Assembly: GCA_016713625.1 (NCBI GenBank)
Contig: JADJOT010000001.1
Span: 186,001-250,000 of the forward strand
DNA from: Candidatus Accumulibacter affinis
Lineage (GTDB): Bacteria > Pseudomonadota > Gammaproteobacteria > Burkholderiales > Rhodocyclaceae
Direction: 5' to 3'
DNA: 64,000 bases
Shown piece by piece: positions 34,615 to 43,829 of this stretch. Made by a program: the position numbers and the translations under genes. Each line of letters starts with the position of its first letter. Position 1 is the first letter of the stretch. The notes beneath the pieces are model-generated. The model was not told the DNA's origin and did not search any database. It saw only the letters and a program-made list of their open reading frames with translations.

Positions 34615-35577
34615 TCAGTCGGCCCAACCAAAACGCAGCAGATAGAAGAAAGCCGGCGCCGACAGGAACAGCGAATCGAGCCGATCAAGCATTCCGCCAT
34701 GACCGGGAATCAGCTTGCTCCAGTCCTTGATCCCCCGGCTGCGCTTGAGGGCCGACATGGCCAGACCGCCGAGGAAACCGAGCAGGGTGATCAGCAGCGA
34801 GATCAACGCCGCTTCGGGAACCGAGAACGGCGTGATCGATGCCAGTGCGGCACCGAGTGCGCTGGCGGTGGCGATGCCGCCGATGGTGCCTTCGACTGTT
34901 TTCTCGGGCGACAGCTGCGGAGCGATTGCGTGGCGCCCCGCAAGTTTCCCCCAGAGGTATTGCAGCACATCGCTAGCCTGCACGACCAGCACCAGGAAGA
35001 CCAGCAGGAAGGTATTGCTTCCCGGCTGGCCGCTGATCGGCAGCGTCAGGAGCGCCGGAATATACGAGATCGAGAACACGCAGATCAGAAGTCCGGCTTG
35101 CAGGGTGCGGATGCGCATCGCGGAGGCGCCGCCGTTTCCCGCCAGCAGACTCAGCAACGGCAACCCGACGACCACCAGCAACGGAATGAAGCTGCTGTAG
35201 AGCGCGTAGCTGCCATTCCAGACCAGCAGGTATTGCAGCGGCACGACGAACACGAAGCTTCCCAGCAAAAGCGTTCGCGGGATCCTGCGGGAGGTCTCAC
35301 CGGCCACGAATTCCCGCAGCGCGGCCAGCGAGGCCAAAGCAAACAGCACGGTCAGCCCCCCTGCGCCGGCGAGCAAGGCCAGCCCGAAGATGCTGGCGAT
35401 TACCCACCAGGCGTCGATGCGACTGTTCAGGTTGTCGATCACCGCATGTGGTCGGCGTCTGGCCAGGGTGATCTTGAGCACCCGTCCGCTTACCGAGGCG
35501 ACGATCAGAACCGTGGCGATGCCGGCAATCAGGGGCCAGGCGTCATCCTGCAGCAGCGGCAGATGGTGACTGGTCAT
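34615..35577 (-). CDS. ynbB: CdsA-like phosphatidate cytidylyltransferase (YnbB-like)
   Basis: 320 residues, multi-pass membrane protein, start ATG 35577 (M-T-S-H-H-L-P-L-L-Q-D-D-A-W). The C-terminal part contains the CTP-transferase signature S-P-E-K-T-V-E-G-T-I-G-G, with D-x-L-Q-Y-L-W-G-K before it and I-P-G-H-G-G-M-L-D-R-L-D-S at the end, all diagnostic of CdsA. It converts phosphatidate plus CTP to CDP-diacylglycerol. It is the last gene of a cluster whose members correspond to E. coli ynbA, ynbC, ynbD and ynbB, so it is likely a second, specialised CDP-lipid route rather than the housekeeping cdsA. Confidence 0.88.
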   Translation of the reverse strand: MTSHHLPLLQDDAWPLIAGIATVLIVASVSGRVLKITLARRRPHAVIDNLNSRIDAWWVIASIFGLALLAGAGGLTVLFALASLAALREFVAGETSRRIPRTLLLGSFVFVVPLQYLLVWNGSYALYSSFIPLLVVVGLPLLSLLAGNGGASAMRIRTLQAGLLICVFSISYIPALLTLPISGQPGSNTFLLVFLVLVVQASDVLQYLWGKLAGRHAIAPQLSPEKTVEGTIGGIATASALGAALASITPFSVPEAALISLLITLLGFLGGLAMSALKRSRGIKDWSKLIPGHGGMLDRLDSLFLSAPAFFYLLRFGWAD

Positions 35578-35638
35578 TGGCTCGATCCGGCAGATTTCGA
35601 CAGCCTGATCTGCAGAGCACCTTCTGCAGCAGGATGGC

Positions 35639-36982
35639 TCACGAATTCGGTAGCAGGTAGCCCTGCCACCAGCAGTGAAGCAGGTCGATCTGAGCTTGGC
35701 CGAGTACCACCGCCGGCCGCGCCTTGAGCACCAGGGCGACCGCCTCTTCGGGCGACGTTGCGATGCCCGCGCGCAGCAGCCAGGCGGCTGCCACCAGCGC
35801 GCTGCGTGCGAGTCCGAGCGCACAGCACACCAGCACCGGTCCGCCGGATGGCGCTTCAGCAATCGCCGCCGACGCACGTTCGATCTGCTGCGGGTCAGGC
35901 ACCACGAGGTCGAGCATCGGCACCACGGCATGCTGCAGACCGGGCGTCGGACAAGGCAGTTCGGCGCACACATCGACGATTGCTGTTACCCCGAGACGTT
36001 TCACTTGGGCCGGCGTCGGCAGTCGTCCGAGGAGGACGCCGGGTGCTACCGGGGCGACCGCCGCGAGCTGGCGAGTCCACCAGCGCGAGTTCAGCCAGGC
36101 GCCGAGTAGATACGGTCCAAGCAGCCAGCGCACGGCCAGCGGAAATGAACCGTCAGCGCGCTTCTCGAAGGCTTCGGCGTCGAGCAGGAGGTAGATCGTG
36201 GCAACCAGCGCCAGCGAACCGGCTGGCCAGAGCAGCCACAGCCAGCCACCGCCAGCGTAGGCAGCGCTGCCGCCGACGGCCAGTGCGGCCGTCGCGTAAG
36301 CCGTGGCCAGGCGCCGCGGCGCTCGCTCGCGGCTCAACGCGGCCCGGCGCAGCGGCGAACCGGCGTCGGTCGGGAATACCCACACCACCAAGCAGCCGAG
36401 CCAAAGCCCGGTCGGGATGTCGAAGAAGTGGTGTTGCCAGGTGGTGAGAACGGACACTCCGATCAGCAAGGCCGTGGCCACGACCAGTCCCTGGCAGGCG
36501 CGCGGCACGGCGCGCAGATACGGCTCGAGCAGCACCACGAGCAGCGCAATATGCAGGGATGGCGCCTGATTGTAGGGCTGGTCGAAAGTCATCAGGGCAT
36601 CGAACATCCAGCCGAACGCGCCGCTCACTTCGCCACGCTCGAAGGTGCAGCGCAAGGGAAAGAGCAGGAAGCAGCTAACGGCAAGCAACTGGGTCAGCAG
36701 CAGACGCGAGGCGTGCGTGTCAAGCTGACGTCGCGTCGTGCACAGCAGCAGCGACACGCCATAAAACAGGTCCATCGCCCAGTAGGGCAGGATCGTCCAG
36801 GGCAGCAGCGGAATGTGGCGCTCCCAGGAAAAAACGATCGAGCCGACATCGGAGCGCTGGCTGCTGGCCCAGGTTGCCAAGCCATAGCTGAGGAAAAAGA
36901 AGGGTCCGAGGACGAGCAGCCAGGCGAGCGCCCTTCGCCACGGACGGCCCTCGGCGGCGGGATTGGCATTGCTCAAGCTCAA
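35639..36982 (-). CDS. ynbD: PAP2 membrane phosphatase fused to dual-specificity phosphatase (YnbD-like)
   Basis: 447 residues. The N-terminal membrane domain has PAP2-like residues (N-Q-A-P-S-L-H-I-A-L, then T-W-Q-H-H-F-F-D-I-P-T-G). The C-terminal tyrosine/dual-specificity phosphatase domain has the catalytic loop C-A-L-G-L-A-R-S (Cys-x5-Arg). There is no ATG near the domain start. TTG 36982 overlaps the upstream gene's TGA (TTGA) and a second TTG is at 36976; the first is chosen for coupling. It would dephosphorylate a lipid phosphate intermediate such as a phosphatidylglycerophosphate-like product. Confidence 0.82.
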   Translation of the reverse strand: MSLSNANPAAEGRPWRRALAWLLVLGPFFFLSYGLATWASSQRSDVGSIVFSWERHIPLLPWTILPYWAMDLFYGVSLLLCTTRRQLDTHASRLLLTQLLAVSCFLLFPLRCTFERGEVSGAFGWMFDALMTFDQPYNQAPSLHIALLVVLLEPYLRAVPRACQGLVVATALLIGVSVLTTWQHHFFDIPTGLWLGCLVVWVFPTDAGSPLRRAALSRERAPRRLATAYATAALAVGGSAAYAGGGWLWLLWPAGSLALVATIYLLLDAEAFEKRADGSFPLAVRWLLGPYLLGAWLNSRWWTRQLAAVAPVAPGVLLGRLPTPAQVKRLGVTAIVDVCAELPCPTPGLQHAVVPMLDLVVPDPQQIERASAAIAEAPSGGPVLVCCALGLARSALVAAAWLLRAGIATSPEEAVALVLKARPAVVLGQAQIDLLHCWWQGYLLPNS

Positions 36983-38727
36983 TTGCGGCGGGCGAGAGAG
37001 ACGGTGAACATTCCCCAGTCGTCGATCCACTGCTCGATTTTCGAGAAACCCGCGCTGCGCACCAGTTCGTCCAGTTCGGCCTGCGTACGGCGGCGCATGA
37101 TCCACGGCTGGTGGCCACGATGGCTGGTCAGGGTGCGAGCAATCAGTTCGATCTGCGGATGCCAGGGCTGGCCGGTATAGATCAGGTAGCCGCCGCTGTC
37201 GACCGCCCGCGCCAGCCCGCGCAGCGAGCGCCCGACCAGCTCGTTGTCCGGGAAAAGCTCGTAGAGACCCGAAACGATCGCCAGATTCGGTCGCGGAGCC
37301 AGGGCCGCGACCGCGGCTTCGTCGAAAGCGTCTGCCGCTTCGCAACGGGCGACCGCGGTGAGCTCGCGTGCAGCGATCAGGGCTTGCCCGCGACGGACGT
37401 TCAGCTCGCTGAAGTCACGCAGCACGATCGACTGCGGACGTTCCGGCAGTTGTGCGACGGCGTCCAGCACGTAGCGTCCAGGGCCGGCGGCGAGATCGGC
37501 GATGCGCAGCGTCTGGCCCTTGCCCCGGAGTTTCTCGGCAGCGACGGCAATGCCACGCAACAGGTGGGTTCTGCGCACCCGCACACCGCGCCAACCGATC
37601 GAATCGAGGTAGCCGCGATCGATCAGCTTGCCGACCAGCAGCCGACCGCAGGCCTGGTTCAGATAAACATAGTCGAGGCTGCTGCCCGAATCGAAGCCTG
37701 TCGTCAGGCCGATGCGGATGCCGTCCGACAGGCGCCCGAGGGTGCGCATCGCCAGCCGGGTCAGGGCGAAGTTCAGGCCGCTCGGGGAAAAGGGCGGTAG
37801 CGGCCGGCCGAGACGGATTTCCTCGTCGCGGGTGTAACCGTCGCGATGCGCCTGCAGCAGCGAGTCGACCGGCGGCGGGTTGCGGAACATCCTTTCGATG
37901 AAGGCACGGATCTTGTCGATGGCGAGCTTGCGATCACGCTCACCAAGCGTATCGTGAAGGAATCCGGGAAGCAGGTGACGTTCCTTGACGGGCGAACCAA
38001 GACCTTCGAAGAATCGGTCCTGCGGCGCGCGATGCACCACCCAGTCCTTCTCCGAAATCAGCAATTGCACTGGCAGACGGATCGCCGCTGCGTCGGACAC
38101 CACTCTGTCGGCAGCGTCGTAGAGGCCCAGCAGAACCCGCGCCGAGATGGCACGGGTGACCAGCGGATCGTCGTCATACGAACGGACCCGCTGCGGATCG
38201 TGCGTCAGGAACTTGGCCTTCACATACGAAGTGATGAAAAAATTGCCGAACCAGCGATGCATCAAGGCCAGCCCTGGCCGCGCCAGGGGAACATAAAGCT
38301 TCACCTTGAAGGCCGGCGCGGTCAACACCAGACAGCGCACCTGCGGCGCGTAGTCGTGTGCCCAGGTCGCGGCCAGGACAGCGCCAACGCTCTGGCCGAT
38401 GACGGCGATGTGGCTGCTGGCGATCGCGTAGCGGTCGCTGATGTGCCGGACGAAGTGGTCGACGTCCTTCACCAGGGCGGCAAAACCTGGACTGTCGCCG
38501 CGCGCGCCCGGCGACAGCCCGTGGCCGCGCGCGTCCCAGGCGAACATGGCGAAGTCATCCAGCCCGAGTTCATCGACGACATGCTGCAGCCGTCCTGAAT
38601 GTTCATGACCGCGGTGAAACAGGACCACCGCCCGACCAGGGTTTTCGGGGCCTGCCGGTGGCCAGTAGCGGTAGAACAGCGTGCTGCCGTCGTGGGTCGT
38701 GAATTGTTTTTCCTGCGCAACGCGCAT
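36979..38727 (-). CDS. ynbC: Alpha/beta hydrolase fused to SAM methyltransferase (YnbC-like)
   Basis: 582 residues. The N-terminal half is a lysophospholipase-type hydrolase with the nucleophile elbow G-Q-S-V-G-A, H-R-G-H-E-H-S-G-R and G-F-L-H-D-T (His). The C-terminal half is a class I methyltransferase with the SAM loop I-A-D-L-A-A-G-P-G-R-Y and F-P-D-N-E-L. The same fusion is found in the E. coli ynbC type. It is 24 bases downstream of the CDP-alcohol transferase gene and overlaps the next phosphatase gene by 4 bases. Together with its neighbours it suggests synthesis or remodelling of a modified phospholipid; the substrate is unknown. Confidence 0.87.
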   Translation of the reverse strand: MRVAQEKQFTTHDGSTLFYRYWPPAGPENPGRAVVLFHRGHEHSGRLQHVVDELGLDDFAMFAWDARGHGLSPGARGDSPGFAALVKDVDHFVRHISDRYAIASSHIAVIGQSVGAVLAATWAHDYAPQVRCLVLTAPAFKVKLYVPLARPGLALMHRWFGNFFITSYVKAKFLTHDPQRVRSYDDDPLVTRAISARVLLGLYDAADRVVSDAAAIRLPVQLLISEKDWVVHRAPQDRFFEGLGSPVKERHLLPGFLHDTLGERDRKLAIDKIRAFIERMFRNPPPVDSLLQAHRDGYTRDEEIRLGRPLPPFSPSGLNFALTRLAMRTLGRLSDGIRIGLTTGFDSGSSLDYVYLNQACGRLLVGKLIDRGYLDSIGWRGVRVRRTHLLRGIAVAAEKLRGKGQTLRIADLAAGPGRYVLDAVAQLPERPQSIVLRDFSELNVRRGQALIAARELTAVARCEAADAFDEAAVAALAPRPNLAIVSGLYELFPDNELVGRSLRGLARAVDSGGYLIYTGQPWHPQIELIARTLTSHRGHQPWIMRRRTQAELDELVRSAGFSKIEQWIDDWGMFTVSLARRN

Positions 38728-38751
38728 TGCCGTAGTCTCCGGTGGCTTTTC

Positions 38752-39378
38752 TTAATGGCCTGCGTTGGCGTTGGCTTCCGCAATGCCGCGCCTGACCCGG
38801 TTGGCGATGGTGAGCAGCAGCAAAAGCGCAATCAGCGCCATCACCGCGGACAGCCAAGCGCCAGGAGCGACGCCAGCGCCGAGCAGAAGGCCGAGCAAGC
38901 CGAAAACGAGCGCCCGATCACTCTTTCCCATCGGTCCGTCGTTACGGCGATTTCCGGCCGTGACGACTCCGAGCACCCCGGCGATTTCGGCAAGGTTCGC
39001 GAGAAAGATGAGCAGCAGGGTCAGCGCGACGCCAGCTTCCGGAATGAAGGCAAAAGGCAGATAGAGCGCCGCATCCGAAACGACATCCGACAGTTCGTTG
39101 AGGTAGGTGCCGAGCGTCGAGATCTGGTCGAACTCACGGGCGAGCATGCCGTCGATCGCATTCAGCGCCATGCGCAACAGGAAGCACAGCGGCAGCAGCA
39201 AGAGCCATCGCAGTTGCCCGGCATCGGCGGCGAGCGTTAGACCGCTGCCGACGATGAGCGAGGCGGCACAGGTGCCCAGGGTCACCTGATTGGCGCTTGC
39301 GCCGAGCCCGTTCAAGGTCCGTACTGCAGGCCTCAGCAAGGCCTGGAAGCGGGGTTTCAAAGCGTACAGACTGGTCAA
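38752..39378 (-). CDS. ynbA: CDP-alcohol phosphatidyltransferase (YnbA-like)
   Basis: 208 residues, about six membrane helices. The catalytic region reads D-G-M-L-A-R-E-F-D-Q-I-S-T-L-G-T-Y-L-N-E, followed by L-S-D. Compared with the family pattern D-G-x2-A-R-x8-G-x3-D-x3-D, Asn stands where the third Asp is expected. I believe this is a feature of the YnbA subgroup, so it may not mean loss of activity. It transfers a phosphatidyl group from CDP-diacylglycerol to an alcohol. It is the first gene of the four-gene cluster, transcribed leftwards. Confidence 0.88.
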   Translation of the reverse strand: MTSLYALKPRFQALLRPAVRTLNGLGASANQVTLGTCAASLIVGSGLTLAADAGQLRWLLLLPLCFLLRMALNAIDGMLAREFDQISTLGTYLNELSDVVSDAALYLPFAFIPEAGVALTLLLIFLANLAEIAGVLGVVTAGNRRNDGPMGKSDRALVFGLLGLLLGAGVAPGAWLSAVMALIALLLLLTIANRVRRGIAEANANAGH

Positions 39379-39478
39379 CGGAAGGCGTAGAAAGTGAAAT
39401 TATCGCGATGATAGCCGATTCGGCGTCTGATCGACCCCGCTCGGGTCTGCGCCGATCAGGAATCAGATCAGTGAACAG

Positions 39479-39504
39479 GCCATGCCGCCCGTAGGCGGCA
39501 TGGC
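39479..39504. terminator. Hairpin terminator between ynbA-like and acyl-CoA synthetase genes
   Basis: Perfect 11-bp stem GCCATGCCGCC (39479-39489) and GGCGGCATGGC (39494-39504), loop CGTA. It lies downstream of the acyl-CoA synthetase stop (39565). There is no T-run, so termination strength is uncertain. Confidence 0.6.
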
Positions 39505-39564
39505 GAAGACACATCCGGACTCCGCGGATTTCAGGCCGCGGGCCGGTAACTCATGCAGCGCTGC

Positions 39565-41241
39565 TCAGAACTCGAAGTCCTCTTCGTAGAACTCCATCGC
39601 GCCACGCGGAGCGCCACCGCGATCCTGTTCGCTCTTGCGCAGTTCGACACGACGGATCTTGCCTGAAATGGTCTTCGGCAGCTCGCCGAACTCGAGCCGC
39701 CTGACACGCTTGTAGGGCGACAGACGGCTGCGCAGGAAGACGAAGATTTCGCGGGCCAGCTCGCGGCTTGGTTCATAGCCCGCGCGCAAGGTCAGGAAGG
39801 CTTTCGGCACCGCCAGACGCAAGGCGTCGGGACTCGGCACCACGGCAGCCTCTGCCACCGCGTCGTGCTCGATCAGGACGCTTTCGAGCTCGAACGGGCT
39901 GATGCGATAGTCGGAGGCCTTGAACACGTCATCGGCGCGACCGACATAGGTGATATAACCGTCGGCATCGACCGCGGCGGTGTCGCCGGTGTGGTAGAAG
40001 CCATCACGCATTACTTCGGCGGTCTTCTCGGGATCGTCGTCGTAGGAGATCATCAGCCCGAGCGGGCGTGGCGACAGGGTCAGGCAGATTTCGCCTTCTT
40101 CCGCGACATGGCCGTCCATGTCAACCAGGCGCACCTGGTAGCCCGGCATCGGCCGTCCCATCGAGCCGAGCTTGACCGGCTGGCCGGGCGAGTTGCCGAC
40201 CTGCGCGGTGGTCTCGGTCTGACCGAAACCATCGCGCAGCGTGATTCCCCAGGCCTCCTTGACCTGGTCGATCACCTCCGGATTCAGCGGTTCGCCGGCG
40301 CCGATCAGCTCGCGTACCTTGACCGGATACTTGCTCAGGTCTTCCTGAATCAGCATCCGCCAGACGGTGGGTGGCGCACAGAGGGTAGTCACCGAGCATC
40401 TGACCAGGGTTTCGAGGATCGCCGAAGCGGTGAAGCGCGCGTAATTGAAGATGAACACCGTGGCGCCGGCGTTCCACGGCGCGAAGAAGCAGCTCCAGGC
40501 ATGCTTCGCCCAGCCAGCCGAGCTGATGTTCCAGTGCACGTCGCCGGGCTGCAGTCCGAGCCAGTACATCGTCGATAGATGCCCGACCGGATAGCTCTGC
40601 TGACTGTGCAGCACCAGCTTGGGCTTGGAGGTCGTCCCCGAAGTGAAATAGAGTAGCTGTGGATCGGTCGCTTTGGTCGGACCGTCGGGCTCGAATTCGC
40701 TCGACCCCTGATAGGCCTGTTCGAGTGGCTGCCAGCCAGCCACCGCGCCGCCAACCGTGATGCGCGTGTAGTCGCCGGGCAACTCGTTGAATTTGTCGGC
40801 CTGCGTGTGGCCGATGATTACGTGGCGGATCTGGCCGCGATCGAGGCGGTCGCGCAAGTCGTCAGGGGCGAGCAGGGTGGTTGCCGGTGACAGGACAGCG
40901 CCGAGCTTGATCGACGCCAGCATGGTATCCCACAGCGGCACCTCGTTACCGAGCATCATCAGGATGCGATCGCCGCGCCGGACGCCTTGCCCGCGCAGCC
41001 AGTTGGCCACCTGGTTCGAGCGCTGCGACATCGCGGCAAACGACATCTTCTGTTCCGTTCCGTCTTCGTTAACCACCCACAGCGCCGGGCGGTCGTTGCC
41101 CGCCGCCATCACATCAAAATAATCGAGTGCCCAGTTGAATTCGCCGAGCTGCGGCCATTGGAAGTCGCGATAAGCGGTTTCGTAGTCGGTACGGTGAGCG
41201 AGAAGGAAATCGCGTGCCTGCACGAAGGCCGAGTAAGACAT
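39565..41241 (-). CDS. AMP-binding acyl-CoA synthetase
   Basis: 558 residues from ATG 41241 after AAAGGAG. It has the adenylate-forming motif Y-F-T-S-G-T-T-S-K-P-K, D-G-F-G-Q-T-E-T-T, T-G-D-T-A-A-V-D, and the C-terminal lysine motif P-K-T-I-S-G-K-I-R-R. It activates a carboxylic acid with ATP and CoA. The subgroup with W-N-I-S-S-A-G-W-A-K-H-A-W resembles medium-chain or acetyl/propionyl-type synthetases, but substrate cannot be read from sequence. It stands alone in its transcription unit, with a strong hairpin in its upstream region (41284-41319). Confidence 0.9.
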   Translation of the reverse strand: MSYSAFVQARDFLLAHRTDYETAYRDFQWPQLGEFNWALDYFDVMAAGNDRPALWVVNEDGTEQKMSFAAMSQRSNQVANWLRGQGVRRGDRILMMLGNEVPLWDTMLASIKLGAVLSPATTLLAPDDLRDRLDRGQIRHVIIGHTQADKFNELPGDYTRITVGGAVAGWQPLEQAYQGSSEFEPDGPTKATDPQLLYFTSGTTSKPKLVLHSQQSYPVGHLSTMYWLGLQPGDVHWNISSAGWAKHAWSCFFAPWNAGATVFIFNYARFTASAILETLVRCSVTTLCAPPTVWRMLIQEDLSKYPVKVRELIGAGEPLNPEVIDQVKEAWGITLRDGFGQTETTAQVGNSPGQPVKLGSMGRPMPGYQVRLVDMDGHVAEEGEICLTLSPRPLGLMISYDDDPEKTAEVMRDGFYHTGDTAAVDADGYITYVGRADDVFKASDYRISPFELESVLIEHDAVAEAAVVPSPDALRLAVPKAFLTLRAGYEPSRELAREIFVFLRSRLSPYKRVRRLEFGELPKTISGKIRRVELRKSEQDRGGAPRGAMEFYEEDFEF

Positions 41242-41283
41242 GATTGCTCCTTTCTTGTGGATGAAATCGCTGGACAACCGCCC

Positions 41284-41319
41284 AACGCACAGGCCGCCGC
41301 GTAAGGCGGCCTGTGCGTT
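41284..41319. terminator. Perfect 15-bp hairpin upstream of acyl-CoA synthetase
   Basis: AACGCACAGGCCGCC (41284-41298) and GGCGGCCTGTGCGTT (41305-41319) pair perfectly around GCGTAA. It is placed after the cytochrome/nirS unit and before the acyl-CoA synthetase start, so it most likely terminates read-through from nirS. Confidence 0.65.
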
Positions 41320-41506
41320 GCAGGCGGCGTCTCTCCCCAGTTGGTCCTTGGCGGCGGCAACTGCTGCGACCTCTGCCGCATGCCGCCGATCATCCCCTGC
41401 CTTTCTTGGCAGGGAATCATCGCATTGTAAGGACTTGGTACGCGCTTAGGGGAGATCGGGAGATCTGTTCCAAAGAGACAGGACGAGCCAGGCCAAGGGA
41501 CTCCGA

Positions 41507-41818
41507 TCACTTCAGGCTGAGGATCCACTTCACCAGTTTGTTGGCCTCGTCAGGCGTCACCGACGGATTCGCCGGCATCGGCACCGGGCCCCAGACCCCC
41601 TTGCCGCCCTTGATGACCTTCTCGGCCAACATGGCTTCATCTTTGGCCGTATATTTCTTGGCGACGTCCTTGTACGACGGACCGACGACTTTCTTGTCTA
41701 TGGCGTGACACGCCAGGCAGTTCTTCGCCTTCGCCAGGGCTTCTTCATCAGCTGCCTGGGCAGTGCCAGCGGAAAGCAGGCTGGCGGTGGCCAGCAGGAA
41801 CAGGGGGATTAGGTTCAT
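41507..41818 (-). CDS. Periplasmic class I cytochrome c (c-551/c8 type)
   Basis: 103 residues from ATG 41818 after GGGAG. The signal peptide (L-L-A-T-A-S-L-L-S-A-G-T-A-Q-A) is cleaved to a single-haem domain with C-L-A-C-H at 34-38 and the axial Met in G-P-V-P-M-P-A-N-P. This matches the small cytochromes that donate electrons to cytochrome cd1 nitrite reductase. It lies 113 bases downstream of nirS on the same strand, fitting NirM-like function. Confidence 0.9.
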   Translation of the reverse strand: MNLIPLFLLATASLLSAGTAQAADEEALAKAKNCLACHAIDKKVVGPSYKDVAKKYTAKDEAMLAEKVIKGGKGVWGPVPMPANPSVTPDEANKLVKWILSLK

Positions 41819-41931
41819 TTTTTTCTCCCGTGAGAGGATGGGTTTGAAACACTCCGCAGAAAGCGCGAACCGGCAGGGTCCGGCAGCCGGCCGAGCGGGC
41901 CGATGCGACTGGCCCGGTCGGCGGCGATAGC

Positions 41932-43665
41932 TCAATAGACGTCGTTCTGCGTGTTATAGACGTTGAACTTGCCAGTCGGCGTGACGATGCGCGGATCCTT
42001 GATGACGGCCTTCAGCTTGCGCGTCTTGTCGTCGACCACCACGATCGCCGATTCCTCGCTGCCGCTGCTCCAGACCGAGAACCACACTTCGTCGCCAGCG
42101 CGGTTGTACTCGGGCTGAACGACGCGCTTGCTACCCGGCTTGACGCCGGCCCACTCGGCGATTGGCAGAAGTTCGAAGCCTTTGTCGAGGTTGTTGATGT
42201 CGAACACGGCCACCGACTGCGAAATGGCCGGATCCGGATTGAGCGGTGCATCGACCCACAGGTTCTTCGACTTCGGGTGCGTCTTCAGGAACAGCGAACC
42301 ACCGCCCGCTCCCTTGAGTGTCTGCACTACTTTCCAGGCGGAATTGCCGTGCTTCACCGGATCGGTACCGATCAGCGAAATGGTCTCGTCGCCGAGATGG
42401 CTGGTTGCCCACACCGGCCCGAACTTGGGATGGACGAAGTTGGCGCCACGACCCGGGTGAGGCGTCTTGCCGACGGAGACCACCGACGCGAGCTTGTTCT
42501 CCTTGGTATCGATCACCGCAATCTTGTCCGAGGCATTGGCCGCATCCATGAAGTAGCGGCCGGTGGACTCGAAGCCACCGTCGTGCAGGAAGCGCGGCGT
42601 ATTGATCATCGTCACCTTGAGGTTGTCGATGTCACTGTAGTTCACCATATGCACGACGCCCGTTTCCTTGGCGTTGACCAGGAACTCCGGGTGAAAATGC
42701 GAGGCAACGATCGCCGCCACCCGTGGCTCGGGGTGGTATTCGTTGGTATCGGAGGTCATGCCGCGCGTCCCGACTACCTTCAGCGGCTTGAGCGTGTCGC
42801 CAACCATCAGCGTGTACTGTGGCGGCCAGTAGCTGCCGGCAATCGCGTAGCGATCCTCAAACCCCTTGTACTTCGAGGTCTCGATTGAGCGCGCTTCGAG
42901 TCCGACCCTGATTTCCGCGACCGGCGACGGCTTCTCCATCCACAGATCGATGAGCACAATTTTCGCGTCACGGCCAATCACGTAGAGATAGCGTCCGGAT
43001 TTCGACAGGCGCGAGATATGGACGGCGTAACCGGTGTCGATGACCTCGACGATCTTCTTGCTGGCGCCATCGATTAACGCAATTTTTCCGGCATCACGCA
43101 GCGTCACCGAGAACAGGTTGGGCAGGTCGAGCTTGTTCATTTGCGACTTCGGGCGCTGCTCCGGCGGGACGATCACTTTCCACGTCGCATTGATTTCCTT
43201 CAGCCCGAACTCCGGCGGCGTCGGCGGCTCGTGCTGGATGTAGCGCGTCATGATGTCCATTTCTTTTTCGCTGAGCGTGCCGGAAGTTCCCCAGTTCGGC
43301 ATGCCCTGCGGCGACCCGTAATTGATGAAGGTCTTCAGGTAGTCCGAACCGCGTTCGAGCGTGATGTCGGTGGTCAGCGCCTTGCCGGTCGCCCCCTTGC
43401 GCAGCACACCATGGCAGCCGGCGCAGCGCTCGAAGTAGATCTTCTTGCCAACTTCGAAATCAGCCTTGCTCATTGGCGGCGACTTCGGGTTCAGCGTCTG
43501 CATCATCTCGACCGCGCCGACCGGCGACGAACCACCGATCTGCATCTTTCCTTCTTCGAGCAGCTTCGCTTTGTCGGTTTTTGCTTCCTGCGCGTTGAGG
43601 TTACCGATGGCCAGGGCCATCACGGACAAGGCCACGACCCATTTCTTTGCATGCAGCTGTTTCAT
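41932..43665 (-). CDS. nirS: Cytochrome cd1 nitrite reductase
   Basis: 577 residues from ATG 43665, preceded by GGAGAGAGG. It has a signal peptide, and the haem-c domain with C-A-G-C-H at 81-85. The d1 beta-propeller follows with G-Y-A-V-H-I-S-R (axial His), A-S-H-F-H-P-E-F and the conserved P-H-P-G-R-G-A-N. It reduces nitrite to nitric oxide in the periplasm during denitrification and accepts electrons from the adjacent cytochrome c. A Dnr/FNR-type palindrome is upstream at 43816-43829. No haem d1 biosynthesis genes are in the window. Confidence 0.96.
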   Translation of the reverse strand: MKQLHAKKWVVALSVMALAIGNLNAQEAKTDKAKLLEEGKMQIGGSSPVGAVEMMQTLNPKSPPMSKADFEVGKKIYFERCAGCHGVLRKGATGKALTTDITLERGSDYLKTFINYGSPQGMPNWGTSGTLSEKEMDIMTRYIQHEPPTPPEFGLKEINATWKVIVPPEQRPKSQMNKLDLPNLFSVTLRDAGKIALIDGASKKIVEVIDTGYAVHISRLSKSGRYLYVIGRDAKIVLIDLWMEKPSPVAEIRVGLEARSIETSKYKGFEDRYAIAGSYWPPQYTLMVGDTLKPLKVVGTRGMTSDTNEYHPEPRVAAIVASHFHPEFLVNAKETGVVHMVNYSDIDNLKVTMINTPRFLHDGGFESTGRYFMDAANASDKIAVIDTKENKLASVVSVGKTPHPGRGANFVHPKFGPVWATSHLGDETISLIGTDPVKHGNSAWKVVQTLKGAGGGSLFLKTHPKSKNLWVDAPLNPDPAISQSVAVFDINNLDKGFELLPIAEWAGVKPGSKRVVQPEYNRAGDEVWFSVWSSGSEESAIVVVDDKTRKLKAVIKDPRIVTPTGKFNVYNTQNDVY

Positions 43666-43815
43666 TTTTTTCCTCTCTCCATTCTCTTGGGAAACTCCTC
43701 GACCCGGCAGTGCTAGCGGCCTGCAGGTATGCGTATCGTCGGAGCACAGCGGCGTCGCCTTGCGTGCTGCCAATGATATCCCCGCGATTTAAGCACGGAC
43801 GAAAACAGCCGGTAA

Positions 43816-43829
43816 TTGATCCAGGTCAC
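43816..43829. promoter_or_regulatory. Candidate FNR/Dnr-type site upstream of nirS
   Basis: TTGATCCAGGTCAC matches the TTGAT-N4-ATCAA palindrome with a perfect left half and 3 of 5 in the right half. It lies about 150 bases before the nirS start. Such sites switch denitrification genes on without oxygen. Confidence 0.5.
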
